A stretch of 64,000 nt of DNA from Vibrio sp. DW001 (lineage in GTDB: Bacteria > Pseudomonadota > Gammaproteobacteria > Enterobacterales > Vibrionaceae): assembly GCF_029016285.1 (NCBI RefSeq), contig NZ_CP091975.1, positions 1,674,001-1,738,000 on the forward strand, read 5' to 3'. Shown piece after piece: positions 1 to 8,927 of this stretch. The translations under genes were made by a program, and so were the position numbers. The notes beneath the pieces are model-generated. The model had not been told where the DNA came from, did no database searches, and worked only from the letters and a program-made list of their open reading frames with translations. Position 1 is the stretch's first letter; each line of letters opens with the position of its first letter.

Positions 1-1
1 T

Positions 2-1093
2 ATAGCAGCGGCTGTCGCTATGGTTGTAGCGAACACAGGGTTTGGTGAATCTTACAACAATGTGCTGCACTCATATGTGTTTGGCATGTCGGTGTCGCAC
101 TGGATTAACGATGGATTAATGGCCATATTTTTCCTTTTAATCGGTCTTGAAGTAAAAAGAGAACTATTAGAAGGCGCATTAAAGTCCAAAGAAACCGCTA
201 TTTTCCCAGCAATTGCTGCTGTTGGAGGTATGTTAGCTCCCGCATTAATTTATATACTATTCAATTATGGTGACCCACAAGCAATGCAAGGTTGGGCTAT
301 ACCGGCAGCGACAGATATTGCATTCGCACTTGGTATTATGGCGTTGCTTGGTAAACGAGTGCCTATTTCGTTAAAGGTATTTTTACTGGCTTTGGCTATC
401 ATCGATGACTTGGGTGTCGTTGTTATCATTGCTCTATTTTATAGTGGTGATCTGTCTACGCTTGCACTGACTATCGGTTTCATTATGACAGGTGTCCTGT
501 TTATGATGAATTCTAAGAACGTGACAAAACTGCCTTACTACGTTATCGCTGGGTTAATCCTATGGATAGCCGTATTGAAATCGGGTGTACATGCCACATT
601 GGCCGGTGTCGTTATTGGTTTCGCTATACCTCTGAAAGGTAAAGAAGGTGAAGAGTCTCCACTTAAGCATTTAGAGCATGCACTACACCCTTATGTTGCG
701 TTCCTGATTTTACCAATATTTGCTTTTGCTAATGCAGGCATCTCGTTAGCTGGTGTGTCATTAACAGGATTGACCTCGATGTTGCCATTGGGTATTTCGT
801 TGGGGCTTCTGGTTGGTAAACCATTAGGTATTTTTAGTTTTAGCTGGTTAGCGGTTAAAAGCGGTGTGGCTAAGTTACCTGAAGGTGTGAATATGAAACA
901 TATATTTGCAGTGTCGGTCTTATGTGGTATTGGTTTTACCATGTCTATTTTTATTTCATCACTCGCGTTTACAGGGGTGAGTGCAGAGTTTGATACCTAT
1001 GCACGTTTAGGCATACTACTTGGCTCAACGACCGCCGCGATTTTAGGGTATGTTCTATTGAGTATCTCACTACCAAAGAAAAGCGTAAATTGA
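2..1093 (+). CDS. nhaA: Na+/H+ antiporter NhaA (5' end outside window)
   Basis: Inner-membrane antiporter that exports Na+ in exchange for protons, giving salt and alkaline pH tolerance. The reading frame is open from base 2, so the first tens of codons lie upstream of the window. What is present covers most of the roughly 390-residue family length and ends at TGA 1091-1093. The family's essential aspartate pair is visible in the segment ALAIIDDLG, and other NhaA hallmarks are seen ([41 protein letters not shown]). Multiple hydrophobic helices follow throughout. A strong terminator follows 40 bases after the stop, so it ends its transcription unit. Identification is secure; only the N-terminus is missing. 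Confidence 0.96.
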   Translation: MAAAVAMVVANTGFGESYNNVLHSYVFGMSVSHWINDGLMAIFFLLIGLEVKRELLEGALKSKETAIFPAIAAVGGMLAPALIYILFNYGDPQAMQGWAIPAATDIAFALGIMALLGKRVPISLKVFLLALAIIDDLGVVVIIALFYSGDLSTLALTIGFIMTGVLFMMNSKNVTKLPYYVIAGLILWIAVLKSGVHATLAGVVIGFAIPLKGKEGEESPLKHLEHALHPYVAFLILPIFAFANAGISLAGVSLTGLTSMLPLGISLGLLVGKPLGIFSFSWLAVKSGVAKLPEGVNMKHIFAVSVLCGIGFTMSIFISSLAFTGVSAEFDTYARLGILLGSTTAAILGYVLLSISLPKKSVN

Positions 1094-1134
1094 TTTAGAA
1101 AAGAGCACGATAGATAAGTCATTTAAGAATAAGT

Positions 1135-1167
1135 AACCCCTTGATCCACGTGGCTCAGGGGGTTTTT
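1135..1167 (+). terminator. rho-independent terminator of nhaA
   Basis: A GC-rich stem (AACCCC pairing with GGGGTT, extended by TGA/TCA) closes a loop and is followed by a run of T. It lies directly downstream of nhaA. Confidence 0.85.
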
Positions 1168-1267
1168 ATTGTCTTTTTTTGTAGCGATGAATGATGCATA
1201 TATCATGCACATGACAGACTCAAATCTTTATTTTCTTATAGGTTGAGCGACTGAGCTTATCTATGGA

Positions 1268-1299
1268 CAAAAAAATGCCCAATCCAAAGTGGGTTGGGC
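1268..1299 (-). terminator. minus-strand terminator without an assigned gene
   Basis: Read on the minus strand, GCCCAACCC, a 5-base loop and GGATTGGGC form a hairpin (one A-C mismatch near the loop) followed by ATTTTTTTG, a textbook rho-independent terminator. No protein gene on the minus strand ends here. The psrA and nhaA genes both lie on the plus strand. Confidence 0.7.
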
Positions 1300-1450
1300 G
1301 ATACAAACATAGGAGTTAATAAGAAAAAGCAGTATGTGGAGTAAAACAGTGAGAAAACAAGTCTAAACCTTCTTAAACTTAGCAATGCTCTGCTTACTAC
1401 ACTTATATGACCCCCCTTATTCAAGACAGTTCAATTTAATTTCATTTCAT
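1268..1450 (-). ncRNA. candidate small RNA ending at the 1268 terminator
   Basis: The 466-base gap between nhaA and the psrA-like gene holds a minus-strand terminator with no ORF before it. Upstream on that strand there is a possible -35 (TTGAAC near 1430) and an A+T-rich -10 region, and a run AAGGGGGG that would be a good seed region in an RNA. I do not recognise the sequence as a named Vibrio sRNA. The 5' end given is a guess. It could equally be a terminator for readthrough from an unseen promoter. Confidence 0.3.
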
Positions 1451-1530
1451 TTATTGCTAAATTTTTTATGACTAATTCTCATAAATGTGATGTTAAATAC
1501 TTGTTAATTATGTTCGGTGTATGTATATTT

Positions 1531-1544
1531 CAAACAGTTGTTTA
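1531..1544 (+). promoter_or_regulatory. PsrA-type operator, probably autoregulatory
   Basis: CAAAC, four bases, then GTTTA: a near match to the published PsrA box of the form (G/C)AAAC-N4-GTTT(G/C). It lies 16 bases before the chosen start codon of the psrA-like gene, where binding would block its own expression. Known for PsrA in Pseudomonas; inferred here. Confidence 0.45.
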
Positions 1545-1559
1545 ATACGGTTGATTGAA

Positions 1560-2186
1560 ATGGCTCAGAAAAACAAAACGAAAGATAAGATATTAGATGT
1601 AGCGGAGAGCCTATTCGCAGAGCAAGGTTTTAACGATACTTCATTACGAGCGATAACCAGTAAAGCTAATGTGAATTTGGCGTCGGTCAATTATCACTTT
1701 GGAGATAAAAAAACCTTAGTAAGGGCTGTACTTAATCGATACTTAGAAGCTTTTATGCCTGCCGTCGGTGAAGAACTGCGTATTTTAAGCCAAACAGATA
1801 ATTTCTCAATGGAAGACGTATTTTCTTGTTTGAAGAAGCCATTGTTGCAACTCAATGAATTAAGACCTCATGGCGCATCTCGTTTTATGTCATTGATTGG
1901 AAGAGGCTATACCGATGTTCAAGGCCACTTGAGATGGTTTATCACCACCCGATATAATGAAGTGCTCTCTCAATTTACTAATTTGATTGTTAAAGCTAAC
2001 CCAAATTTGTCACCGGAAACGCTTTTTTGGCGATTGCATTTTACGTTGGGGACGTGCGTATTCACTATGGCCTCAAGTCAGGCATTAAGTGAAATTGCAA
2101 TTAACGATTATGGTCAAGCGGTTGATTCATCGGTAGTAATTAATCAACTTATCCCTTATCTAGCGGCAGGGGTTAGCGCGGATTAA
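1560..2186 (+). CDS. psrA: TetR-family fatty-acid regulator, PsrA-like
   Basis: A 208-residue TetR-family repressor. The N-terminal helix-turn-helix (AESLFAEQGFNDTSLRAITSKANVNLASVNYHFGDKK, residues about 13-50, quoted in pieces: AEQGF, TSKANVNLASVNYHFG) closely resembles PsrA of Pseudomonas, and the C-terminal half keeps the PsrA-like segments LFWRLHFTLG and VINQLIPYLAAG. PsrA senses long-chain fatty acyl groups and controls fatty-acid degradation genes. The neighbour 100 bases downstream is fadE, which fits. I chose ATG 1560 (MAQKN) instead of the upstream ATG at 1521, because homology begins there and the earlier start would place the operator inside the gene. Family is certain; the PsrA assignment rests on remembered similarity and context. 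Confidence 0.8.
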   Translation: MAQKNKTKDKILDVAESLFAEQGFNDTSLRAITSKANVNLASVNYHFGDKKTLVRAVLNRYLEAFMPAVGEELRILSQTDNFSMEDVFSCLKKPLLQLNELRPHGASRFMSLIGRGYTDVQGHLRWFITTRYNEVLSQFTNLIVKANPNLSPETLFWRLHFTLGTCVFTMASSQALSEIAINDYGQAVDSSVVINQLIPYLAAGVSAD

Positions 2187-2289
2187 GGGCTGAACAAGAA
2201 AAATAACTGTTTAAGCAAAGTGAAACGTTACCAATAACTAACTACTTATTTTTATAATAAAAGTACTTATAGAACAAAAGGATCGGACT

Positions 2290-4572
2290 ATGTGCTCTCT
2301 ACGTAGAAAATGGGTAAGCGACCCAGCATTTAAAATGTTTAAGAAAGTATTACCACCATTGTCAGACACAGAAAAAGAGGCAATGGAAGCGGGTAGTGTG
2401 TGGTGGGATGGCGACCTATTTTCTGGGTCACCAGACTGGCAAAAGCTGCACCATTATCCAAAGCCTTCGTTGACAACGGAAGAGCAATCGTTCATCGACA
2501 ATGAGGTTGAAACTTTGTTGGAAATGCTGGATGACCATCAGATTGTTAAGAAAGACAGAGATCTTCCAAAAAATGTCTGGGACTATATTCTTAAAGAGCG
2601 TTTTTTCTCACTAATTATTTCTAAAGAGTATGGAGGAAGAGCGTTTTCTTCTCATGCTAACTCAACCATCGTGACAAAGATTGCCTCTCGTAATGGCAGT
2701 GCTGGCGTTACGGTAATGGTACCCAACTCTTTAGGCCCTGGTGAGTTGCTTTCTCACTATGGTACTCAAGAACAGAAAGACTATTGGCTACCAAGGCTTG
2801 CTGATGGGCGCGAAATACCATGTTTTGCTTTAACGGGTCCCGAAGCGGGTTCAGATGCGGGTGGTATTCCAGATATGGGTACGGTTTGTATGGGAATGCA
2901 CGAAGGCGAAGAAGTCCTTGGCATGCGAATTAGCTGGAACAAGCGTTACATTACTTTAGCGCCAGTTGCTACTGTATTGGGCTTGGCATACAAGCTTCAA
3001 GATCCTGACGGCCTACTTGGTGGTGAGGTCGATTTAGGCATCACCTGTGCCCTGATACCGACGGATCATCAAGGCGTAGAGATTGGCGACCGTCATGACC
3101 CACTTGGCCTTGCATTTATGAACGGCCCTACTCGTGGTGAAGATGTGTTTATTCCGATGGACTGGGTAATCGGTGGTCAAGATTATGTAGGAAAAGGCTG
3201 GCGCATGTTGGTTGAGTGTTTGTCTGCAGGTCGTGGTATCTCTTTGCCAGCAATGGGTGCGGCAACCGGACACCTTACTTCACGTACGACAGGTGCTTAT
3301 GCTTATGTACGTAAACAGTTTGGTTTATCCATTGGTAAGTTTGAAGGTGTCGCTGAAGCGATGGGCCGTATCGGTGGTCTGACTTATATGTTGGAAGCCA
3401 CACGTACATTAACGACGACCTCACTCGATCTGAAAGAGAAGCCGGGAATTGTCACTGCTATTGCCAAATACCATATGACGGAAATGGCGCGTACGTTGCT
3501 TGATGACTCAATGGATATTCATGCTGGTCGAGGCATTCAACAAGGTCCGATGAACTATCTCGCGAACCAATATATTGGAGCGCCTGTTGCGATCACGGTG
3601 GAGGGGGCGAACATATTAACTCGTAACCTTATGATCTTTGGTCAAGGTGCAACACGTTGTCACCCATATGTGTTAAAAGAGATGGCAGCAGCCGCAAACC
3701 CAGACCAAGACCAAGGCGCTAAAGAGTTCGATGAATTGCTATTCAAACACATCGGCCATGGTCTCAAGAACACCTTTGGTGCTTTTACTGCTGGCATCAC
3801 TGGCTCAGCGTTTATCAAAGCGCATATGAGTGGTCCAACAAAACGTTATTACAAAGACCTAACTCGTATCAGTCGAGCTTTGGCACTTAGCTCTGATGTG
3901 GCGATGGCGACGTTGGGTGGTGATCTAAAACGTAAAGAGATGATATCGGCAAGATTAGGCGATGGATTGAGTTTTCTTTATATGGCGTCAGCGGTACTGA
4001 AGAAGTACGAAGATGAAGGACGTCAGCAAAGTGACTTGGTATATGTGGATTATTCTATCCAACATTGCTTGTATCGCGCTTCCCAAGCGCTACAAGAAAC
4101 GTATACCAATTTCCCTAATCGTATCGCTGGACACATGTTAAGTGTGCTTGTATTCCCATTAGGTAATCACTTTAAGAAACCAGCGGATCAGTTGTCTGTT
4201 AAGATTGCAGAATCTTTGATGACGCCGGGCGCGCATCGTGACCGCTTAACTCACCTATGTTACGTAGGCGTGAAAGACGATGATGCGGTTGGGTTGATGG
4301 AACGCGCGTTTATCAAGTTGTATAGTGTTCGCGGGCTTGAAAGAAAACTCATTCAGGGCGTTAAGGATGGTAAGGTCGTGAGAAAAGGTCCGTTAGTCGA
4401 ACGTCTACAACAAGCTTTGGAAGCGGGTGTTCTTACCCAAAAAGAAGTGGAGCAGATTAATGATGCTGAAGCGCTACGAAGTAAAGCCATTCAAGTTGAC
4501 CACTTTAGTCATGATTTCTCTGAAGTGAAAACTTATAAGCAATCAGAACCAAAGCTCAACAGTGTCGCTTAG
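2290..4572 (+). CDS. fadE: acyl-CoA dehydrogenase FadE (form lacking the N-terminal membrane segment)
   Basis: Catalyses the first, FAD-dependent step of beta-oxidation, acyl-CoA to trans-2-enoyl-CoA. The 760 residues align with E. coli FadE from about its residue 62 onward: KVLPPLSDTEKEA, EIPCFALTGPEAGSDAGG, NGPTRGEDVF, GWRMLVECLSAGRGI, APVAITVEGANILTRNLMIFGQGA, and a FadE-type C-terminal domain. E. coli FadE is 814 residues and starts with two hydrophobic segments; those are absent here, and AAGGA eight bases before ATG 2290 supports this short start. It is preceded by the psrA-like regulator and followed by its own terminator. Probably induced when fatty acids relieve PsrA, though I see no clear operator directly before it. 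Confidence 0.92.
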   Translation: MCSLRRKWVSDPAFKMFKKVLPPLSDTEKEAMEAGSVWWDGDLFSGSPDWQKLHHYPKPSLTTEEQSFIDNEVETLLEMLDDHQIVKKDRDLPKNVWDYILKERFFSLIISKEYGGRAFSSHANSTIVTKIASRNGSAGVTVMVPNSLGPGELLSHYGTQEQKDYWLPRLADGREIPCFALTGPEAGSDAGGIPDMGTVCMGMHEGEEVLGMRISWNKRYITLAPVATVLGLAYKLQDPDGLLGGEVDLGITCALIPTDHQGVEIGDRHDPLGLAFMNGPTRGEDVFIPMDWVIGGQDYVGKGWRMLVECLSAGRGISLPAMGAATGHLTSRTTGAYAYVRKQFGLSIGKFEGVAEAMGRIGGLTYMLEATRTLTTTSLDLKEKPGIVTAIAKYHMTEMARTLLDDSMDIHAGRGIQQGPMNYLANQYIGAPVAITVEGANILTRNLMIFGQGATRCHPYVLKEMAAAANPDQDQGAKEFDELLFKHIGHGLKNTFGAFTAGITGSAFIKAHMSGPTKRYYKDLTRISRALALSSDVAMATLGGDLKRKEMISARLGDGLSFLYMASAVLKKYEDEGRQQSDLVYVDYSIQHCLYRASQALQETYTNFPNRIAGHMLSVLVFPLGNHFKKPADQLSVKIAESLMTPGAHRDRLTHLCYVGVKDDDAVGLMERAFIKLYSVRGLERKLIQGVKDGKVVRKGPLVERLQQALEAGVLTQKEVEQINDAEALRSKAIQVDHFSHDFSEVKTYKQSEPKLNSVA

Positions 4573-4612
4573 CGTTCGTTTGGTTAAATAAACCCAATAA
4601 AAATTGGACACC

Positions 4613-4638
4613 AAAGGCATCTCATCTGAGATGCCTTT
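4613..4638 (+). terminator. terminator of fadE
   Basis: Perfect 12-bp inverted repeat AAAGGCATCTCA with a 2-base loop. The T-run is short, so termination may be moderate. The remaining bases up to fabV (to 4867) are A+T-rich promoter DNA with nothing else recognised. Confidence 0.7.
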
Positions 4639-4867
4639 CTATTGTCTAATCCCAAACTGTATTTATAAAAAGTGATAATGGTCTTGTTTGACGCTGATTT
4701 CGGTTATACGTGCGCCATTTTATGCGACAACTACTCCAACCACTTATAAATCAACAGTAATTTATAAGAAAATTGATGCGATTTCTTGATTAACCTTTTA
4801 TTCTAGCCAGAATATTAAAGGCAAAGTTGTTACTATTGCCCAAGCTTTATATTAAAGGACGCTGAAA

Positions 4868-6070
4868 ATGATCATCAAACCTAGAATTCGTGGTTTTATT
4901 TGCACCACTACACACCCAGTAGGTTGTGAAGCAAACATCAAAGAACAGATTGCTTACACCAAAGCTCAAGGTCCTATTGTTAATGCACCAAAACGTGTTT
5001 TGGTGGTTGGTTCTTCTAGTGGTTACGGTTTATCTTCTCGAATTACCGCTGCATTTGGTGGTGGGGCTTCAACCATTGGTGTTTTCTTTGAAAAAGCGGG
5101 TACCGAAAAGAAAACAGGAACAGCAGGTTATTACAACTCGGCTGCCTTCGAAAAGCTAGCACATGAAGAAGGGCTATACGCGAGAAGCTTAAATGGTGAT
5201 GCGTTTTCTAATGAAGCAAAACAGAAAACGATTGATCTCATTAAAGAAGATTTGGGTCAGATCGACATGGTCGTCTATTCGCTGGCTTCACCTGTACGTA
5301 AACTGCCTGACACAGGTGAGTTGATACGTTCAACATTAAAACCGATCGGAAGCGCTTATAGTTCCACTGCCGTTGATACAAATAAAGATGTGATCATCGA
5401 AGCGAGTGTTGAACCAGCTAACGAGCAAGAAATCAATGATACGATTACCGTTATGGGTGGGGAAGATTGGGAGCTATGGATCAATGCTTTATCTGAAGCC
5501 GGTGTGTTAGCTGAGGGATGCAAAACCGTTGCCTATAGCTACATTGGCACGGAATTGACGTGGCCTATCTACTGGGACGGCGCGCTCGGTAAAGCGAAGA
5601 TGGATCTAGATCGTGCAGCCCATGCACTCAATGAGAAATTGGTGGCGCTTAATGGCAGTGCCAATGTCGCGGTACTAAAGTCTGTTGTTACACAAGCAAG
5701 TTCTGCTATACCGGTTATGCCTCTTTATATCGCGATGGTGTTTAAGAAGATGCGTGAAGAAGGCGTACATGAAGGTTGTATCGAACAGATCCAACGCATG
5801 TTTAGCCAGCGTCTGTATAAAGCGGATGGTTCAGTTTCAGAGGTGGATGAAAGTAATCGTTTACGTCTTGATGACTGGGAATTGCGCGATGACATTCAAG
5901 AGTACTGTAGCGAGTTGTGGCCTCAAATTACGACTGAAAATCTGAAAGAATTGACCGATTACGTTGAGTATAAAGAAGAATTCTTGAAGCTATTTGGTTT
6001 TGGCGTTGATGGCGTCGACTACGAGGCGGATGTTAATCCTGCTGTCGACTTTGATATCATCGATATCTAA
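4868..6070 (+). CDS. fabV: trans-2-enoyl-CoA/ACP reductase FabV
   Basis: Reduces the enoyl thioester in the last step of each fatty-acid elongation cycle using NADH; FabV enzymes are naturally triclosan resistant. 400 residues, the usual length. The N-terminal Rossmann motif is [15 protein letters not shown] (about residues 44-58). The FabV active-site spacing Y-x8-K is seen in [10 protein letters not shown] (about 235-244), and the preceding segment [13 protein letters not shown] is characteristic. RBS AAGGA is 8 bases before ATG. Placed beside fadE and psrA, it makes a small lipid-metabolism cluster, but it has its own promoter region and terminator. Confidence 0.95.
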   Translation: MIIKPRIRGFICTTTHPVGCEANIKEQIAYTKAQGPIVNAPKRVLVVGSSSGYGLSSRITAAFGGGASTIGVFFEKAGTEKKTGTAGYYNSAAFEKLAHEEGLYARSLNGDAFSNEAKQKTIDLIKEDLGQIDMVVYSLASPVRKLPDTGELIRSTLKPIGSAYSSTAVDTNKDVIIEASVEPANEQEINDTITVMGGEDWELWINALSEAGVLAEGCKTVAYSYIGTELTWPIYWDGALGKAKMDLDRAAHALNEKLVALNGSANVAVLKSVVTQASSAIPVMPLYIAMVFKKMREEGVHEGCIEQIQRMFSQRLYKADGSVSEVDESNRLRLDDWELRDDIQEYCSELWPQITTENLKELTDYVEYKEEFLKLFGFGVDGVDYEADVNPAVDFDIIDI

Positions 6071-6084
6071 GTTTACGTGGTAAT

Positions 6085-6112
6085 AAAAAAGCGCTCATTT
6101 GAGCGCTTTTTT
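6085..6112. terminator. bidirectional terminator between fabV and ybjL
   Basis: AAAAAAGCGCTCA and its complement around a TTT loop, with A-run and T-run on either side, so it can stop transcription from both convergent genes. Confidence 0.85.
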
Positions 6113-6151
6113 GATCATAAGGACAAGACGATAGCGTGGGCTTAAATTGAC

Positions 6152-7834
6152 TCAGCTCAAAATGATGAGTAGGGTGCCTGCAAGTGTCATCAAAATATTC
6201 GCGATAGCGTAAGTACCTGCATAACCTAGTGCTGGGATCGTGGACCTTGCATATTCGTTAACAATGTCCATTGCTGGTGCACAGGTTCTCGCACCAATGA
6301 TTGCTCCAAAGAGTAGGGCTCTATTCATTTTAAAGACGTAAGCACCAACAAGGTAAGCGAGGACTACTGGAACCACGCTTACAATCAAGCTTATTAGTAT
6401 GATCTGTAATCCGGTTTGATTCATAAAGGTGAATAGATTTCCACCCGCACTAAGACCTATTCCTGCCATAAAAAACATTAAGCCAAGATCCTTCACCATA
6501 TTCAGTGCGCCCTGAGGAACGTAGCCAAAGGTTGGGTGATTTGCTCTTAAGAACCCAAGGGTAATACCTGCGAGTAAAAGTCCAACTGCATTACCTAAGC
6601 CAAAGGTGACTTGACCGAAAGTCATGGTAACTAACCCAAAGAGAATACCAAGGATAAAAAAACTGCAAAAAGCCAATAGATCCGCCATTTGGCTGTGTAT
6701 AGATATAAAACCAATACGTTCGGCTAGCCCTAACACGCGGCTCTTTTCACCACTAACCTGCAGAATGTCACCCTTAGCTAGAACAATGTTGAGGTCCATT
6801 GGCATTTCAATCTGAGCTCTGACTACTCGGTTTAAGAAACAGCCATATTCCGAAAGGTTAAGATCTGACAGTTTTTTACCAGATATGCTGTCACTTTTTA
6901 CGACTATCTCTTCTTCAACAATTCGAAGGTCAAGTAAATTGCGGTCGAATACCTCTTTACCATTTCTAAAACTCGGGTCTAAGCGGGCATGGCTATCGGG
7001 ATAACCAACCAATGCGATTTCGTCGCCCTCTTGTAAGATGGCATCTCCATCAGGATGGGCGAGTATGCCGTTGCGCCTGATTCTTTCGATGTAACAACCA
7101 GTTTGACGATAGATACCCAGCTCTCGAAGGTTTTTACCATCGATCCAATTAATGAGCTCCTTGCCGACACGATACGCTCGAATAATCGGCAAATAAACCT
7201 TTCTATGGGCGGCACTACCAATACCACGTTCCTGTGCTATTTGTTCTGCACTATCGTGTAAATCTTGCTTCTGCAGCTTGGGTAGTAGTTTCGCAAACAG
7301 TATCATACTTATCAAACCAACCAGATAAGCCAGCGCATAGCCAACAGATAGGTTCTGTAACACCAGTTCCATGTCTGCATTATGCGGAAGTGTGGCTAAA
7401 CCCGAATTCAGAGCATCTTGTGCACCAACCAAAACCGGCGTTGCAGTTAATGCTCCAGCCATTAGTCCAGCCGAGAGACCGTAATCTAATCCAACCAAGC
7501 GGCTAGCGAAATAGGTTAGAGAAATAGCAGAAATAAGCACAATTAAGCTCAGCATCAAATAATGCTTACCATCTCTAAAAAAGATGCCGAAAAAGTTGGG
7601 TCCAGCTTCAATGCCGACGCAATAGATAAATAGCATGAAACCAATGGTTAATGCTTCGTGGCCAATTGAAAACCCAAGGTTACCCATGACGAGAGCGGTA
7701 ATAAGCACGCCAATTGAGTTTCCTAATTGAAAACCACCAAAGCGTATTTTACCTATTGCTAAGCCAATGGCGAGGACGACAAAAACGAGTAATATTTGAT
7801 TCTGTTCAAGGATTAAAGCGACATCAATATTCAC
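6152..7834 (-). CDS. ybjL: YbjL-type aspartate:alanine exchanger-family transporter
   Basis: A 560-residue inner-membrane protein of the AspT/AAE family, the same length as E. coli YbjL. It shows the family layout: an N-terminal block of about six hydrophobic helices (residues 10-190), two cytoplasmic TrkA-C-like domains (about 205-375), then a second helical block to the C-terminus. Conserved family motifs include [40 protein letters not shown] and GARTCAPA. In E. coli ybjL lies next to grxA; here grxA is also next, but separated by an 11.9-kb inserted element. The transported substrate is not known from sequence; YbjL has been linked to glutamate export. Confidence 0.9.
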   Translation of the reverse strand: MNIDVALILEQNQILLVFVVLAIGLAIGKIRFGGFQLGNSIGVLITALVMGNLGFSIGHEALTIGFMLFIYCVGIEAGPNFFGIFFRDGKHYLMLSLIVLISAISLTYFASRLVGLDYGLSAGLMAGALTATPVLVGAQDALNSGLATLPHNADMELVLQNLSVGYALAYLVGLISMILFAKLLPKLQKQDLHDSAEQIAQERGIGSAAHRKVYLPIIRAYRVGKELINWIDGKNLRELGIYRQTGCYIERIRRNGILAHPDGDAILQEGDEIALVGYPDSHARLDPSFRNGKEVFDRNLLDLRIVEEEIVVKSDSISGKKLSDLNLSEYGCFLNRVVRAQIEMPMDLNIVLAKGDILQVSGEKSRVLGLAERIGFISIHSQMADLLAFCSFFILGILFGLVTMTFGQVTFGLGNAVGLLLAGITLGFLRANHPTFGYVPQGALNMVKDLGLMFFMAGIGLSAGGNLFTFMNQTGLQIILISLIVSVVPVVLAYLVGAYVFKMNRALLFGAIIGARTCAPAMDIVNEYARSTIPALGYAGTYAIANILMTLAGTLLIILS

Positions 7835-8099
7835 AGATTTAACTCAAAAATTTATAGTTTGAAATAGAAGGCGTATGAATGAATTGTATCTGAATATTTA
7901 TAAAAGATAAGCGTAATTTAAGCTTTTCTTTGATTATTGGAAGAATACCAAGCTGAACAATGTAAATGTCATTTCTCAGGCGGTTCAAGAGACGCCATTG
8001 AAGTCTGCTTAATGCATCTGCATTGCTGGTTCAGTCAATTGTTCAGATTACTGTAAACCGATGAGGTATATGTACTTAGATAAAATTTGAGTACAAAAA
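7835..8099. other. ybjL promoter region up to attL
   Basis: Noncoding, A+T-rich. It contains the ybjL upstream region. Its right edge is the run GTACAAAAAA, which on the minus strand is the T-tract of the original grxA terminator. No other feature seen. Confidence 0.5.
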
Positions 8100-8121
8100 A
8101 AGCCCTAGAAAGGGCTTTAAT
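8100..8121. repeat. left attachment repeat (attL core)
   Basis: 22-bp sequence beginning AAGCCCTAG and ending GGGCTTTAAT, identical to 19973-19994. Both copies are themselves hairpins (AAGCCCT/AGGGCTT). With the A-run to its left, this copy reads on the minus strand as hairpin plus T-tract, i.e. the distal half of the former grxA terminator. The P2 attachment core as I remember it has a comparable AAGCCC...AAGGG arrangement. Confidence 0.85.
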
Positions 8122-8489
8122 TATGAACATATCTATATGATTTATAAGTAATTATATTTTATTAGCGCCACTAAGTGACCACTACTTATTTTTTAACACT
8201 TTTTTGCTTACTTGAGGAACCCTATTGTCTGTCATAGTATCCATGCCGAGTGGCAAGCCCTGTCTTGGTCTTTTTATGATTCTATCCTATTGATTTATAG
8301 GGTAATGATATTAATTATCCCAAAGGAATAAAATTAACCATGCTAATCATATAAAATGTGTTGCTTTTCAATCTATAAAATATTTACGATAATAGCCAAG
8401 ATTAGAAGCACCTAATCACTGTACGGTTTTAAGTACCACACAATAAATTAAAATAACCGCACATTAAACGTTGGTAACCGAGGTAACCT
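8122..8489. other. left end of the element, noncoding
   Basis: A+T-rich, no ORF recognised. It contains an arm-type repeat at 8169-8182 that matches one near the right end, as expected for integrase binding. The rest probably holds the promoter of the 106-aa gene (GAGGTAACCT ribosome-binding region before ATG 8490). Confidence 0.5.
8169..8182 (+). repeat. candidate integrase arm-type site, left
   Basis: CACTAAGTGACCAC; the right end of the element has CACTAATTGACCAC at 19859-19872 in the same orientation, one mismatch in 14. Repeats of this kind beside both attachment cores are expected for arm-type binding by P2-family integrases. Confidence 0.45.
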
Positions 8490-8810
8490 ATGAGCTTTTG
8501 GGAATTTTTAGTAATCGTAGTTGTATTTGCAATCTTCTTTAATGTCATTTCAACCAGACAACGAAGAAAACGCCTCATGGCGAAATATAGAAACGAACAT
8601 ATAGTTAACCGTCTTATGAAAAAAACTTTTTGGCAAGGACAAACAAAAGACGAACTAATTGACTCTTTAGGAAAACCACAAGACATCTCTCAAAAAGTTC
8701 TCAAAACAAAAACAAAAGAGATTTGGAAGTACAACAAGTCGGGCAAGAATAGATATGGACTAAAAATTACAATAGAAAACGGTCTTGTCATTGGGTGGGA
8801 CCAAAAATAG
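8490..8810 (+). CDS. small membrane-anchored protein of unknown function
   Basis: 106 residues. An N-terminal hydrophobic helix (residues about 4-20) is followed by a basic stretch (TRQRRKRLMAKY) and a soluble domain with the pattern FWQGQTKDELIDSLGKP...KTKEIWKYNKSGKNRYGLKI...NGLVIGW. That pattern resembles the BamE/SmpA-like fold of small bacterial proteins found widely as accessory genes. No function is assigned. It is the leftmost gene of the element, on the opposite strand from the phage structural genes, and its stop lies only 11 bases before the tRNA-Trp fragment. RBS GAGG before ATG 8490. Likely cargo. Confidence 0.65.
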   Translation: MSFWEFLVIVVVFAIFFNVISTRQRRKRLMAKYRNEHIVNRLMKKTFWQGQTKDELIDSLGKPQDISQKVLKTKTKEIWKYNKSGKNRYGLKITIENGLVIGWDQK

Positions 8811-8821
8811 GACAAAATTTT

Positions 8822-8870
8822 GCGGATTCCAAATCCGCGTGTTGGGAGTTCGAATCTCTCCACCCCTGCC
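8822..8870 (+). pseudogene. 3' half of a tRNA-Trp gene
   Basis: The anticodon arm (GCGGA stem, 7-base loop TTCCAAA with anticodon CCA, TCCGC stem), variable loop, T arm (GGGAGTTCGAATCTCTCC) and 3' acceptor strand CACCCCT-GCC match bacterial tRNA-Trp. The 5' acceptor strand and the D arm are absent: upstream sequence is the end of the 106-aa gene and does not pair. The last base of CCA is T. So this is a fragment starting at the anticodon stem, as left by tRNA-targeting integrases. Confidence 0.85.
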
Positions 8871-8905
8871 TTTTCTTTTTGCATATCTATGCAAAAAGAA
8901 AAGGC
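8868..8905. repeat. 18-bp perfect palindrome after the tRNA fragment
   Basis: Arms GCCTTTTCTTTTTGCATA and its exact complement with a 2-base TC spacer. It overlaps the last bases of the tRNA fragment and the first arm of the following terminator. Confidence 0.85.
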
Positions 8906-8927
8906 CACTCTTCGGAGTGGCCTTTTT
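8903..8927 (+). terminator. terminator downstream of the tRNA-Trp fragment
   Basis: GGCCACTC, UUCG tetraloop, GAGTGGCC, then TTTTT. This is the kind of terminator that closes a tRNA operon; here it may also stop readthrough from the 106-aa gene. Confidence 0.85.

Noticed and set aside
2187..2289. FadR or PsrA operator directly before fadE
   Set aside because: GTGAAACGTTACC is suggestive but lacks the right spacing for either consensus.
8100..8121. The 22-bp repeats as two unrelated look-alike terminators
   Set aside because: They are identical over 22 bases including non-stem positions, flank a P2-type integrase element, and removal restores ybjL-grxA adjacency.
8490..8810. Integron cassette because the 106-aa protein resembles cassette-borne genes
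   Set aside because: No attC-like imperfect inverted repeat with the R and L boxes was seen on either side.
8770..8870. A full tRNA-Trp gene
   Set aside because: The upstream sequence cannot form the 5' acceptor strand (AGGGGTG expected) or the D arm, so only a 3' fragment is present.
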